64,000 nt of DNA from Ligustrum vulgare (GCA_963555705.1 OY743169.1:9858014-9922013), one strand, 5' to 3'. Shown: positions 45,601 to 57,682, numbered from the stretch's first letter. Program-made: numbers and translations. Notes: generated by a model from the letters alone, not told the origin.

Positions 45601-48600
45601 TTGTTGAAAACTATAATTATGCAATGCCGTTGCAAGTTTGGCAAACCAACACCTAGGCGCTTGTTTAAACCATATAAGGACTTCTTCATTCTGCACACCA
45701 GATTGGACTGAATTTTCTCGAATCCTGGAGGGATTTTCATGTAGACCTCTTCAGCTAAATCCCCATGCAAGAAAGCATTATGTACATCCATCTGATGAAC
45801 TTCCCACTTTTTGACGGCTGCGATTGCAAGAAAAGTACGGACTGTCACCATTTTTGCAACTGGAGCAAAAGTCTCGTTGTAGTCAATACCTTCTACCTGA
45901 TGATGACCAAATATGACAAGCCTAGCTTTCGATCTCTGCAAATTTCCTCGTTCATCGTACTTTTCAGTATACACCCATTTACTGCCTAGAGCTTTCTTCC
46001 CAGGGGTTAATTTTTGCAGGACCCAAGTACCTTGATCTTCCAAAGCCCGTATCTCCTCGACCATAGCCTTTCTCCAACCTTCATGTTTTATAGCTTCCTT
46101 AAAAGTTTTAGGAGGATTGCCTGCAGTTACTGCTGCTATATATTTTCTATGGTTATCAGAAAATTTATCACAAGACACAAAGTGTGAAATAGGATAAGGA
46201 GTACCTGAGGAAGTTGGTGAAGAAGATGAGTTTGCGGAGGGACTTTTCTTTTTCACGATGGTATGAGTCACAAAGTCACGATAGCGAGAATTAGGTAATT
46301 TTGAACGTTTGCCTCGTCCCAGTTCTGTCACTGTCTCCGCATGAGTATCACCTGTAGGTGCATCTGCAACCACCGAGTCTTGGGCCGCCTCTAAACCCCC
46401 TTCTCGTCTCTGACCATCATCACCCCTATCTCCACATTACCCCCTATCCCTGTATTACTACCCCCTGTGCCATAGTGTCCTCAATGGCAGCAGGAAAGAT
46501 ATCATGACAAGCCACTCCTTCACATACAAAGTCATCAAAATCTTCTTCATAAAAAGATTGAGTACCCACGTTACGACTAGAAGCATTATCAAGTGGTACC
46601 ACTCTATGTTCAGACAATGGAAACACATTTTCAAAAAATTTAACATCCCTAGAAACAAAGATCTCTTTTGTTTCTAAATCATACAACTTCCATCCCTTTT
46701 TAGCAAATGGGTACCCCAAAAAAATGCACTTACGACTTCTACTAGAAAATTTGTCACCTTGATGTTTTTGATTATGAGCGTAACATAAACAACCCAAAAC
46801 ACGTATGACTTGCAAATTAGGAACATGACCAAACAAACATGCATAAGGTGTCTTATAATTAAGAACTCTAGAAGGTGTGCGATTTATTAAGTAACATGCC
46901 GCCATCACACACTCTCCCCAAAATTGAATAGGCAAATGCCCTTGAAAACGCAAAGCACGTGCGACGTTTAAAATATGTTGATGTTTACGCTCAACGCGAC
47001 CATTTTGTTGTGGGGTCCCAACACAGGAAGTTTCAAACATAATGCCATGTTTCTCAAAATAGTCAGTTAAGCATGTAAACTCAGTTCCATTATCACTTCT
47101 AACACGCTTAATATCCTGATTAAATTGCCTTTTAACCAATGCAACAAAATTTAGAAACATGATGCCAACTTCCAATTTATTATAAAGCAAATAAACCCAA
47201 ACTGTTCATGAGAAATCATCCACAATAGTCAAAAAATAAGAAGCTCCACATGAAGAACGAGTCCGATAGGGTCCCCACAAATCACAATGAATAAGTTCAA
47301 AAATCCCACTAGCACGACTACTACTAATAGGAAAACTGTCTCGATGTTGCTTTGCACGGAAACGTACATCACAACCATTTTTATTCAAACCACTAAATTG
47401 ACTCACAAACGAAAACTTCCGAAGAACTTTCTCTGACGGATGCCCCAGGCGCTTATGCCATAACTCCATGGACTTATCACCATTAACAGCTAGGACCTTG
47501 GCGTGTGGAACACCACAGAAAAAGAAAAGCCCATCCTTGCATTCACCCACTCCAATCAACCTCCTCGTCACTCGGTCCTGTATAACACACAAAGTATCAA
47601 TGATTTGAACAATACATTTATGCTCATCTAAGAGTTGGGTCACATAGATCAAATTACAATCCAAATTAGGAACAAATAACACATTATTAAGTCTCAAATT
47701 TCCCGATAACACCACACTTCCCTCATGTGCGGCGGCTGTAGACCGACCATCTGGTAATTGCACAGGACAATGACTAATTGTCTTCAGATCAATTAACGAT
47801 TTTAATGTACCTGTGACATGATGAGTGGCCCCGGTATCGAGTATCCATAAACACTTACCCGTCAAACGATCATTGGGCTTTGGAAAATTAAGAAGATCAA
47901 GAATGGTCTGCCATTGGGTAGGTGTAATGCCAGATAATCCTGTTGCCTCTGAAGTGTTTGGAGATACCTGAGAAGTACTCGCCTGTCCCGAAGAGCCAAC
48001 AGTGGTTTTGTTTGCGCGAACCGACGGGGCACCACTACTGCCTCCCCCTCTGCCACTTCGACCACCAGTCACACCACTACGACCACCACCTCTGCCTCCA
48101 CGGCCAGGACCACGACCACCACGAGGCCGATCCCCCCACCAATCCGGGAAGCCATTTAGTTGAAAACATGAACTTTGATCATGGCCTTCACGATTGCAAT
48201 GCACACAAAACTTGTCAGAATTATCAACAGAACGAGATTTACCTCTAAGATCTGTCTGAAGCTTAAAAGACATGATACTATCACGGTCGTCCTTTGCAGG
48301 ATGAAAATTGCCACCACGCAAGCGCTCCTCTTGTATCAAAGTCTGGTATGCCTTTTCTAGCGAAGGCAGCGGGTCTTAAGTCAAAAGTTGGGAGCGGATC
48401 GAGATATAGGTGCTATCCAGAGCAATGAGAAACCATAGGAGCCTTTCTTCCTGCAATAACTTGGTATATTGTGCAGCAAGATTGCACGTACAACTAGCAC
48501 ATGTACAAGTTGGTAGAGTAATATAATTGGCCAATTCATCCAAAATCTTATTGAGTCGTCCAAAGTATGAAGCAATGGTCTCCGTCTTCCCCTACTTGCA

Positions 48601-51600
48601 CTCGGCGAGAGATGCTTTGAGTTGACAGATCCGTGTCCTGTTCACTACGCAAAATCGTCCCTTCAAGACCTTCCACAATTCTCGCGCATCCTCATAGTAC
48701 GAGAGAGTGGATCGGAGTGAAGGATCAATAGTGTTCATCAACCATGCAACCAACATGGAATGCACAGTATACCAATCATCAAGTTTCTCTTCATCTGTGG
48801 GAATCAAGACAGTCCCGTCTAGAAACCCAAACTTTCTCTTGGCTTTCAAAGCCGTACGAATAGCTCTTGCCCATTCATCATAATTATCCCCTTTCAGTTG
48901 CACCGGGGTGATGAGATTACCTGGATTGTCATTTGATCCCAGTGAAAAAACGTCTATCTTTTTCACACCGCTGGAGCTTTTGGTTATGGCAGCTGCATTG
49001 TCGGCCATGTTGGAAAAAAATTGCCACACCAAACTCTTGGTAAAAAAACGTCTCCTCCGACCTTACTGGGGATCTGATACCATGCCAAGATTGATCTCAA
49101 TTTTCTGTCCATTCAAAAATGTAATGCCCACATATATACAAATTACATCATCAAGAAAAAGGAAACCAAAAGATCCCCCTGTTCTTGCGCCCCAAGACTC
49201 TCTCCTTATCTATAATAACTATACATAAAATTAGAAGTAATGATAAATTACATTAATGACAGAATATTTCCTATTAGAGCCCTCATAAAAGCCTCAAACT
49301 CGAGCACTTTGACAAACATAATTTCCTAATCAAATGTGTAACCCTGAGGACCACGTTGAACCCGACCCCTCATGAACGGCTCTAACCCGAACACATGAAA
49401 TTTTCCCCATATAATATTTTGATACCCCCGAGGAGGTCTTCAACCCGACCATCATTTATACCTCGAGCACACTATCTGTCCTCAACCCAAGCACAACATT
49501 TGTCATCAACCCCGAGCACTTGAATATTTAGTCATGTCATATTTTTCATCCCGATCACGTACCTTATCCCGAACAAATCTTCAACCCCGAGGACCAAACT
49601 TTACCCAATTCATATCTTGCCCCTAACACTCCAAAACACTTGTGAGGGGTCCCAAATTTTGTCACGTGTGAACAACTGGAACACCTCTAGTATGACCAAC
49701 TAAGTGTGACGCCATTCACCATATTGAGAACCTCGAGGATGTAAGTACCCTGAAGTGTTTGTAACCCCGATCACTACTGAGGCATGCGCACATAAAAACC
49801 TCGGTGCTCGGGGAACCCTCAAGCTCGAGATTATTCATCAGGCGTAGGTTCATGTCGTACTCATCACGCTCTAGTCAACGTCTCAATGCAAGTAGAACTC
49901 TTGATTTACTGAAATCTTACTTTAACATAGCAACAGGAGATCATGCAATCTTATCCTAAATCTGCTAGCAAGACTCCCACATCTAAAAGGGCCTCTAACT
50001 CTCCAAACTATCAGGTAATCTAATTCTACTTGGAATGAACTACTTACCTCTATAAATACTTGACTCTCATTCACAATCAAGGTACATAATCATCTTATAA
50101 TTTATATAACCTCTTGTACAAATATTTTCTCTCTTTACTAACTTAAGCACTGGATGGGCGACGATGTCACATCTCACTGCCTTTGTTTCAAGTTCAGGAA
50201 ATTGCAAGTGTGAATTTTTAGCATCGTCACTAGTAATACCAACATTGTATCAAAAAATGAAGCATCATACTTGGACAAGATACATAGATACACAAGCACT
50301 GGTAAATTTCATGATAGAACACTGAGAAAATAATCCTAAAATCAAGAATGATAGTACAGTGAAATGCTCCAAAGGAAAAAAGCCTTTAAAATAAATTAAA
50401 AAATATTTAATACTTAGATCAATAATTAACTTATTTATTGACATATTTCGTAGTTCATAAAAGTGATTTTTTTGTAGCGATTGAACCATTTATATAACTT
50501 TTAGTACGATCTTGATTTACTACTACTACTAGTAGTATTAAATACATGTGTTACGCATATTATGTATATGATGAATGATATTTGTATTATTTTTGAAGTA
50601 TTAATACTATTTTTGAAAGTAGTTGAAGTAATTGGTATTATTCAAGAAAAAATTAAAATTATTATAAAAATATATATGAATAAAACATTTTTTTATGAAA
50701 TTAATGTGGATGTTGAATAAGTCGAAATGTAATATTTTGATTACAATAACACTTCTTTGTACACAGTATTTTTTGTCAATGCCTCACAACTTTTCCTATT
50801 TTTATTTTCTGCATTTTTTTAAGACTTTTATTGATCGCATTGAATTTTCACGAGAAAGTGCTAAATATAATTGCTTGTCCATAAGAAAATAGATGTTCCA
50901 AAAAATATATTCCAAAAATAGGCATTGTTTGTCCTTGATCCTTATTAATGGTTATTGTAAAGTATAAACATATTGAAAATTATTTCTCTTGAATATGAAT
51001 GAATACCCTTCATTTGTTAGAGTTAATGAGATATGCTGAAGGAAAATTTGTTTTTCAACATGTTGTCTAAAGATTATTTCTGCATGAATAATATGTTTTT
51101 GAAATTATACTATAACATTGTATATTGTATATTGTTATATAATAATAAATTAATGTAATGAATTATGTTATCAATTTTATTTTATTAATAAAGAGGTATT
51201 GGGTAATGATTTAGGGTATTGATTCTTGTTGTGTATTGCTTTAATATGGAAGCAAATGAAATAGTACACTTAAAATATCACGCGAATATTAATTCTAAAA
51301 TCAATCTACATTTATATAAAGCAATGTAATAGTAATAGTAATTATATTGTACCGTATGTAAATGTGAATTAAAACTTCTATTTTTTCATGTAACCTATGG
51401 AAATAAAAGTCACAATTTAATGGAATTGTAACATTTTAAATTGAAGGTCATGTAATTATTTTATTCATAAAAAGTACCCGGTAAAAAGTGAAATTTGAGT
51501 AGAAGATCTAATTTTTGAATTTTGGATGTAATATTTATTAAAGGACGAAGTAAAAATTATAACATTTTTTTTTCTAAAAATTCTAAAATAAAAACTATAA

Positions 51601-54600
51601 TAATAAATCAATACAAAACTTGAAAATTATTGAGAATAACATTCAAATAAAATTGATAAATTGATAAATATTTTTTTTCCATGTATCCTATGAAAATAAA
51701 AGTCACAAATAAAGAAAATTGTAGCATTTTAGATTGAAGTCTATGTGATTATTACATTCATAATATATACAATGTAAATTGTGGATTTTGATTAGACAAT
51801 TCAATTTTTAAAATTTCGGATAAAATTTTTTAAACATTAGATTAATATATTATAGTCATAATAATATTTTATAAATGACGAAATATTTTCTTCTTCTTTT
51901 ATTAATGCTAAATAAATGAAAAATATAAGAATATAAGAATAATAATATGAAATTATATTACAACATTGTAAATTATTAGATAATAAATAAATTAATTCCG
52001 AATAAATGAGAAAGTATAATAATATGAATTATATTATAAATTGTAAATAGATATATAATAAATTAATGTAATGAATTATTTAATATTATTAAATAAGGGA
52101 GTAAGATTATATTGGGTAAATAGCTTATAAGGGTAAAATAAGTATTCAAAAGTTTTTCATTATCCTTTAGATAGATGTAGAAGATCTAGGTTGATAAGAA
52201 TACAATTTGTTAATGTAGCTTGAACGTCAGTTCATTTATAGATTAAATAAATCAAAAAGTAAATTCGATCCATTTATGTTATTTTGCAAGCACAGCACCA
52301 TCCATTAAAAATAAGGAAAAATAAACATGTAAGGTGTTTTAGAGTTTCAAATTTAAGAAGCTTTAGGGTTTATTCACTTGAAATTTTGAAAAATATTTAA
52401 AGACTTTTTTTAATATGTTTTTTTTAACAATAATTTTAGAGAGAAATTTTTGGGGAACATTTTTAAGTTATACTGTGACATGTTACACATTCATTATGTG
52501 GTAAAAATAACTACACATCACTTACTTTTTCACCATCCAATGAATATGTGACACGTCACAATGTCACTTAAAAATATCTCCAAAGAATATCTCCCTAAAA
52601 TTTAGGGGTGGGCAAAAAAATCGGAACATATATGATCGAATTGGAACCAAATCGAAAAAATCTGGACCGTATGGTTTTAAAAAAATAAATTAGGAAATCG
52701 GTTTTGGAACCGAGAACCGATTGATTTTCGGTTCGGTTCTCGATTTGGCCTTTAGAACTGAAAAAATCAAAGTTAGAACCGGTCCTTGATTCTTGTTTAT
52801 TTTTTTATGGTCTTAATTGGTTGTCTTAAAACTAAAAATCAAAAGAATTTGTAATTTTTTGGGTAAAGTGAAAATGATTAATTTCTTTTTATGAAATTTG
52901 TTACGTCATTGTAACCTTTAATTTCACACTTGAACTGAAATTCTTAGTAAATGAAAATCCAATGAGACTAACTTATTAATAAGCGAAATTCTAAATGACC
53001 ACGATGGAGTTAATTACATATTTAAATACAAATATAAAATAATTAATAATAATGCATTTAAAACTCATGATTCATCATACAAGTTTACAATATTGCCATG
53101 CTTGAAAAACCTTCTAGGTAATTTGTTTCTTATTTCTGTTTATGAATATCTTCCGTTTCATGGAGAATCCTATATTTTCTTTGAGGTGAAAGAAATTTTG
53201 AAATCCTTGATCTTGGTATATTCGGTAGAAGTTTATTTCAGGTTATTGGCTCACTTCCTGAAGCCTGATGCTTCTCGATAAGGCTTTCGAAAAATAATTA
53301 TTATTGTAGAACCGAATTAGAACCGAAACCGAATGGTTTGGTTCTGGTATGGTTCCAATGGAACCGAATGGCTCCATTTTACAAGAACCAAAAAAGTATG
53401 GTTCGGTTCCGATTCTTGAGATATCCGAACCAAACCACCCGACGCCCACCCCTACTAGAATTACTCTTTTTTTTAATGGGTTTCACTAGATTTTATTGAC
53501 TTTTATGGATTTGTATAAATTTTCATAGACTTTCAATGACTTTTACTGGTTTTTTTTTTAATTGAAAAACTTGAACACTAATAGATTAATATTCATATTT
53601 CGTGAATGTGAATCGTTAATATTAACTATATGTCAAGTGAATTACAAAAAAAAAAAAAAAAAAAATACTATGTGAGAGATAAAAACTTTTAGGACAGATA
53701 AAAATCTATGATTAAAAAAATGGGGAAAAAATAAAATCACGTTTGATATCGACAAAAAAATTGTACTATGTTCATAAAAATTTTTGAATATACAAATTTT
53801 AATAGATTTTGATTGACTTTTAATTAATATTTCTAATATACAAATCTCTCTGGAGAAAATTCTAAAATTACTTTCCTTAATTATTATTTGTTTTTATACA
53901 ATTTAATTATTATTTTTCTATAAAATCTTATAAAATTTTAGTTGGATTTATTTTCATGGAAAAATTGAAAAAAAAACGATGAAAAAAAGAGAGTCAAAAT
54001 ATAAAGAAATAATATTAAAAAGAAAAAAATATAACAAGGGAAAAAAATATAGAAGTAACAAAATTACAATTTTAAAGTTTTTTTTTTTTTTTTGAAAAGT
54101 CTTTCAAATTTTTGGAGGTTAATGAGAGACAAATTAAGAGATTTTGTGATTGTTCTTTCTGTTTAGAAATTAGTACATAAGGAATTTCTTAAGAGTCTTT
54201 ATAAGTCATTGACATTTTAAATAACACAGTATTTTCAAATACTTTTAAAAGTCTTTACATAATACACCATAACTTTTATGAACTATTAGAATGTCAATTA
54301 AAATCTATATTAAATATCTCAAGATTTTTATGGAGTTTCTAAAGTCAAAATTGAATAAACCTAAACTTTTCAAATCCTTTAAAGTCTTTCAAAATCTATA
54401 TTGAATAAATCCCCTTAATGTTTTATTTAAAAAATCAGGTATTAATTAAAAAAATATGTAATTAAATATACTTTATTAAACTAAATAGGTAATTACATAT
54501 GATAATGCCACAATATATAATATACAATTTATGGTCATGAAGTCATAAAAAACAAAATTTATAGGTCACAAATAAATAAATTAATTAGTCACAATTTATT

Positions 54601-57600
54601 TCTTGGTAAAAAAATTCCAATTGTTATAGGTCACAACTTGATTCTCGATCCCAAATCATAAGAAAAATTTTAGATTACAACTTATATCCCAATTACAAAT
54701 CACATATTTTCAGGTCATAACTTATTTATCGGTCACAAATCATAAATTTTATAGATCACGATATTTTTCTTGATCACAAATTATTAAAAAATCATTTACG
54801 ACTTATTTTTTGCTCACAATTTATAAGCTTCTTAGGCCAAACCTTATTTCTCAGTCACATAATGAATTTTATAGGTTACAACTTATTTCTTGATCATAGA
54901 TATTGAATTTTATAGGTCACAACTTATTTAACGATAACAAACTTCAAACTAATTGGTCACAAGTCACAATTACAAATTTAGTAATATCAAAAATATTTAG
55001 TTCACATAATTTATATTAGTCATAATTACGAATTTATTGGTCATAATCAATCTTAATCCTACCGATCCCACCCATTCCACCACCACCACCATCCCCCATT
55101 GCCAACAACAATGCATAACCACCACCACAAATAAAAAATGAACACCATCACCACGACGAAGACCACTATCTACAACACAACCACCATTCAACACCACAAA
55201 AAACAATGAAGCTAGTAGTTGTCGTCGCCACAGAAGCAGCAACGATGGGTTTGTCGCTCGTATTCGAGGTCGTCGCTACTTCGAGGTAGTAGTGACAGCG
55301 GCAAGGTCGTTGCTGCTTCGATCTCGCCACTCCTTTGAGTTAGCAGGGATGATCACCGCTGTGTAGGTATTAGGAGCTCGTCGAGAGAGAGAGAGATGAA
55401 ATTCATCTAGAATTTGGAGGGTGGATGAGAATGAGTGAGGCAATTAATTTAATTTTATAATATTTTTATTATTATTAAAAATAATATTATAAAATTAAAT
55501 TAGCACCTAATTTTGTGTATTAAAATATCTTAAACTTGATTTTTGAAATCGGAAGTTGAAAAATATTGATGTGTAATTTCCACTTAACAATATCAAAATA
55601 AGCCCATGTTTGAGCCCATTCATTAAATAAATAGGATATTTACAAAAATATCCAATTTTTGGTATTAAAATTGAAATTTACTTCCTTTAAAAAATATCAC
55701 AGTATGATATTTTTTCAATTTTTTTGATTTACTAAAATTTACTTCATTTAAATGTATAACAATTGGTTACTTCTTGAAATTTTTATGATGCTTCTCAAAA
55801 TTTTGATACTTTTTGTATTTTTTATGATACTTGTGATGTTGTGATAATTTCATATATTTTTTTATGATACTTTTCAATTTTTTATGATATTTCTCATAGG
55901 TGCAAATATATTTTTATTATGCAATAAAAATCAATTTTGACTAGAAAAGCAAGTATTTGGCGCAATTAATCTTTTTTTAAATTCATTTTACCACACATTC
56001 TAAAAATAAATAAATAAATAAATAAAATTCACTTTCTACTATTATGAAAAATGGGCAAACGTGGACTTGCACTAGTAAACAACTACAATTAGAAAATGGG
56101 GGAAGTATGAAAACTAATAAACCCACCAACTTTAGTTATATGTATGTATAATGAAAACCTAATTTTGTTGAATCTTGACAAATGAATTTTAGATATTTTT
56201 GAAACTCGATATTTTTTTCCCATAAAAAAGGAAAAGAAAAAGAGAAAAAACCTACCTTTGACTTTTATGCCAAGAACATTAAGGACATGTTTGGTATAGA
56301 TTAAAAATTAATTTATTATTAAAATCAAAGTCAACAATTAATCATAATCATATATTCCATGAGTCACATAACTTTTTAACTACACACATCTTATCATTTT
56401 TTATCAAAATTCGCTAAAAATTTATTTTTAATCTCTATTAAACTGGGGCTAAAACGTCACCAAACTCTAGAGTTTTACATTTTGAAAAGGTTTATAATTG
56501 GTCACGATTTGATAACAAATATATATTCTCATACCATTTTTCAATCACCTATTTACTCAAAAAAATCACATTAGTCTCTGTTCGGTAATCAGTTTTTAAA
56601 CTGATTTATAATCGCTCCAATTTTCAACACAATTTTTTAACCACACATATTTTCTATCTCCATTTTTAACCCTACATTTACTTCGTAATTTGCGAAAAAA
56701 ACCAAAAAAATTGATTTTTTTAGCCGTCGAACAATGGCTTATTTGTTTATTAACAATATATATAAATATATATGCACACACACACACTGTAGTAGTGCTC
56801 ATTATAAAAGTGGATTATAATTGGATTTTTTTTTTTTTTTTCTAAATTGAACTTGAACAGTTGAACTTCAAAACTAGCTATTATATATTAATATTTTAGT
56901 AGTGCTCATTATAAAAGAATAATATTTAAAGAATCTAATCCATTTCTTTTTGGCTAATTATAAAAAATAATTATTTTAATTTATATGTTTTTAAAATTAG
57001 GACGACATAGAGTATTGGTTACGGTATCAACCCCAAGTTAATAATGTTGGAGGAAAAATTAAAGAAAATAAAATATCCCACCAAGAAAGACTGGTAGTTT
57101 TGAATGAATGTTTATTTTTATATGAAAAGCCTTAATACCCATTCCCACTGCACCTAACCTTCAGCCACACCCACCATTTTTTTTTGGTTCGGCTTCGTAC
57201 TTCCATTCTCGACTTTCTCTTCGACGGTTCATTCACTAAGAAAGAAGAAGGCTTATTACGTAATATGTTCGACCGGAGGCAGATCAGAGTTGCAATTTGC
57301 AAATAATAGTAATTATACTTTCATTATAAACACAAACACCACATAGAAGAAGGCAGAATTATGAATAACTGACCACGAAATATGGCAAGACAATCATATT
57401 CTGGATAACAAGCCATTGGACGCCATAGCCAATGAACCCCATGAGCGCCGCCATGAACATCACTGCCCATAGGGGCAGGTACATCAACGCTAGCCCCGAT
57501 GACCACCCCAACACCTTCCCGAGGTCGGAGGCGGTTGCTAAATAGTTCAGCCGTACCTGTGACACGCCTAGCACCGCCTTCAGCTCCGACGAGTAGGCTG

Positions 57601-57682
57601 AGAAGTCGAAATTTGTCCCAGTGAAAGCCTGGATCCATATGGTGGCCAGTAGGGTCATCCACTTGCTTGATTGACCTGCCAT
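42616..57682 (-). CDS. Nodulin-like / NFD4-like major facilitator protein, with 13.3-kb intron 1
   Basis: Three exons on the reverse strand: exon 1 57374-57682 (103 codons), exon 2 43190-44076, exon 3 42616-43081. Junctions: exon 1 donor GTG|GTCAGT, intron 1 acceptor TTGCAG|GTG, exon 2 donor AAC|GTAAGT, intron 2 acceptor TGCAG|G. The spliced frame is open for 553 aa, normal for the family. Exon 1 carries the nodulin-like signature ('GTNFDFSAYSSELKAVLG', 'LNYLATASDLGK'); exon 2 begins 'VFLLCLLAGCSICWFNTVCF' and continues 'IKNFPSNQPLALSL'; exon 3 holds 'LTSGFIFAAAVSVTSELFG' and 'NHNILITNIPIGSL'. About a dozen hydrophobic segments suggest a multispanning membrane transporter. The substrate is unknown; the NFD4 label is by similarity only. 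A hydrophilic loop lies mid-protein (around the 'DADDLELHKELLRRE' stretch). Confidence 0.9.
44372..44565 (-). repeat. 3' LTR of Copia element 1
   Basis: 194 bp, ending tgcc... on the plus strand (CA-3' on the element strand). It differs from the 5' LTR at four positions by eye, all transitions. Confidence 0.92.
44537..45696 (-). pseudogene. Copia 1 RT C-terminal part and RNase H
   Basis: The frame 44791-45696 holds the RT core with polymerase box 'VYVDDMIIAS', then 'LVGRLIYLGVTRPDLAYSV' and the RNase H start 'SDWASCPLTRRS'. The 'SRSSAEAEYRSMA' motif is present. A one-base frameshift near 44840 moves the end into another frame (44537-44866), which reads '[24 protein letters not shown]' and 'TKQQLADIFTKAL'. 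The tail of that frame runs into the polypurine tract. Confidence 0.9.
45570..46373 (-). pseudogene. Copia 1 RT N-terminal part
   Basis: It contains 'EAIKHEGWRKAMVEEIRALE', 'KARLVIFGHHQVEGIDYNETF' and 'VHQMDVHNAFLHGDL', the first RT motifs. A frameshift near 45690 breaks the link to the RT core. Between this and the integrase frame lie several stops (46374-46450). Confidence 0.9.
46444..47190 (-). pseudogene. Copia 1 integrase core
   Basis: It continues the integrase begun at 47206. The second catalytic Asp is in 'RSDNGTEF', the Glu in 'GRVERKHQHI', followed by 'HLPIQFWGECVMAACYLINRTP' and the 'LFGHVPNLQVIRVLGC' block. It is separated from the upstream frame by a TGA at about 47206 where an Arg codon (CGA) is usual, a CpG-deamination-type change. 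Confidence 0.9.
47206..48339 (-). pseudogene. Copia 1 gag C-terminus, protease and integrase N-terminus
   Basis: In order: gag tail, zinc knuckle (CVHCNREGHDQSSC), a Gly/Arg-rich linker, the protease active site 'WILDTGATHH', the integrase zinc-binding region 'WHKRLGHPS', and the first catalytic Asp in 'IHCDLWGP'. In the zinc-binding region the second of two expected Cys is Arg ('GCDVRF'), which would damage zinc binding. Confidence 0.9.
48592..49008 (-). pseudogene. Copia 1 gag N-terminus
   Basis: The ATG at 49008 opens a gag frame with 'VQLKGDNYDEWARAIRTAL' and 'DWYTVHSMLVAWLMNTIDP'. A TAG at 48592 ends it early. The same frame continues beyond that stop with recognisable gag sequence, then meets a second stop (TAA near 48375) before the 47206-48339 frame. 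Confidence 0.9.
49071..49082 (-). other. Primer-binding site of Copia 1
   Basis: TGGTATCAGATC on the element strand, directly abutting the LTR end. It differs at one base from the common plant initiator-tRNA-Met complement TGGTATCAGAGC. Confidence 0.85.
49083..49276 (-). repeat. 5' LTR of Copia element 1
   Basis: 194 bp, abutting the primer-binding site on its left and the gagcc target duplication (49277-49281) on its right. Confidence 0.92.
49277..50260 (+). mobile_element. Older LTR sequence split by Copia 1
   Basis: The stretch is rich in repeated 'aacccgag' words and has a TATAAATA box (about 50050-50059), then a leader with 'acaaatattttctctctttac'. This is the layout of a Gypsy-type LTR in plus orientation. 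Joining the two sides of Copia 1 at the gagcc duplication gives uninterrupted sequence, so Copia 1 landed in it. I could not place the left end (somewhere in 44090-44371) or any internal coding region. Confidence 0.5.
50529..52184 (-). mobile_element. Non-autonomous Helitron-like element in the transporter intron
   Basis: The left end is ctag (50529-50532) followed by 'tagtattaaatacatgtgttacgcat', a decayed hairpin comparable with that at 1600. The right end, reverse complemented, reads TCTTCTACATCTATC or TCTACATCTATC, and continues 'aacttttgaatacttattttacc' as at 3433. Flanking bases are A and T. The forward frame at 50695-50892 inside has no known domain. Confidence 0.45.
52185..52594. other. 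Intron sequence, no element recognised
   Basis: AT-rich, no supported feature. Confidence 0.5.
52603..53454. mobile_element. hAT-type MITE, 852 bp, with 8-bp target duplication
   Basis: Terminal inverted repeats are taggggtgggc and gcccaccccta, perfect over 11 bp. Flanks ctaaaatt (52595-52602) and ctagaatt (53455-53462) match at seven of eight. Sub-terminal blocks of 'ggttcggttc' and 'gaaccgaa' words face each other. The frames inside are unsupported, so it is non-autonomous. Confidence 0.82.
53463..54525. other. Intron sequence, AT-rich
   Basis: Contains poly(A) (about 53646-53664) and poly(T) (about 54080-54093) runs. No coding frame is supported. Confidence 0.5.
54526..55040. repeat. Degenerate minisatellite, ~45-bp unit
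   Basis: About ten diverged copies of a unit like 'ttataggtcacaacttattt' plus 'cttgatcacaaat'. It leads into a 'cca' repeat-rich stretch (55060-55200). The same words recur at 62780-63240. Confidence 0.75.
55041..57373. other. Intron sequence adjacent to exon 1, with MITE-like units
   Basis: A CCA-rich stretch and a G+C-richer patch (55200-55400) end in a (GA)n run near 55387. The reverse frame at 54997-55242 is a low-complexity artefact. MITE-like units lie at about 56287-56465 (catgtttggtata...ccaaac) and 56574-56734 (ctgttcggtaatcag...), the latter of the 8105 family. A (CA)n run is at about 56775. Confidence 0.45.

Larger units (their letters stand above)
44372..49276 (-). mobile_element. 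Copia LTR retrotransposon (element 1), 4.9 kb, young but disabled
   Basis: LTRs of 194 bp at 44372-44565 and 49083-49276, about 98% identical. Target duplications gagcc at 44367-44371 and 49277-49281 match perfectly. Next to the 5' LTR is a primer-binding site TGGTATCAGATC (reverse strand, 49071-49082), close to the usual initiator-Met tRNA complement. A G-rich polypurine tract (plus-strand C-run, 44566-44583) adjoins the 3' LTR. Gene order gag-protease-integrase-RT-RNase H is Copia. Five or more stops or frameshifts make it non-autonomous. It lies in the same orientation as the host transporter gene. The LTR starts TA rather than the usual TG on the element strand. Confidence 0.95.
44077..57373 (-). 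other. Giant first intron of the transporter gene
   Basis: 13,297 bp with GT-AG ends. It contains a 4.9-kb Copia element inside an older LTR sequence, a Helitron-like element, a hAT MITE, a satellite-like block and several MITE-like units. All sequence between the two exons other than these elements is AT-rich and lacks genes. I infer that transposon accumulation enlarged an originally short intron. Confidence 0.88.

Noticed and set aside
54997..55242. Reverse-strand frame rich in Val, Trp and Cys
   Set aside because: It arises from a (CCA)n-rich stretch; there is no domain, promoter or splice context.
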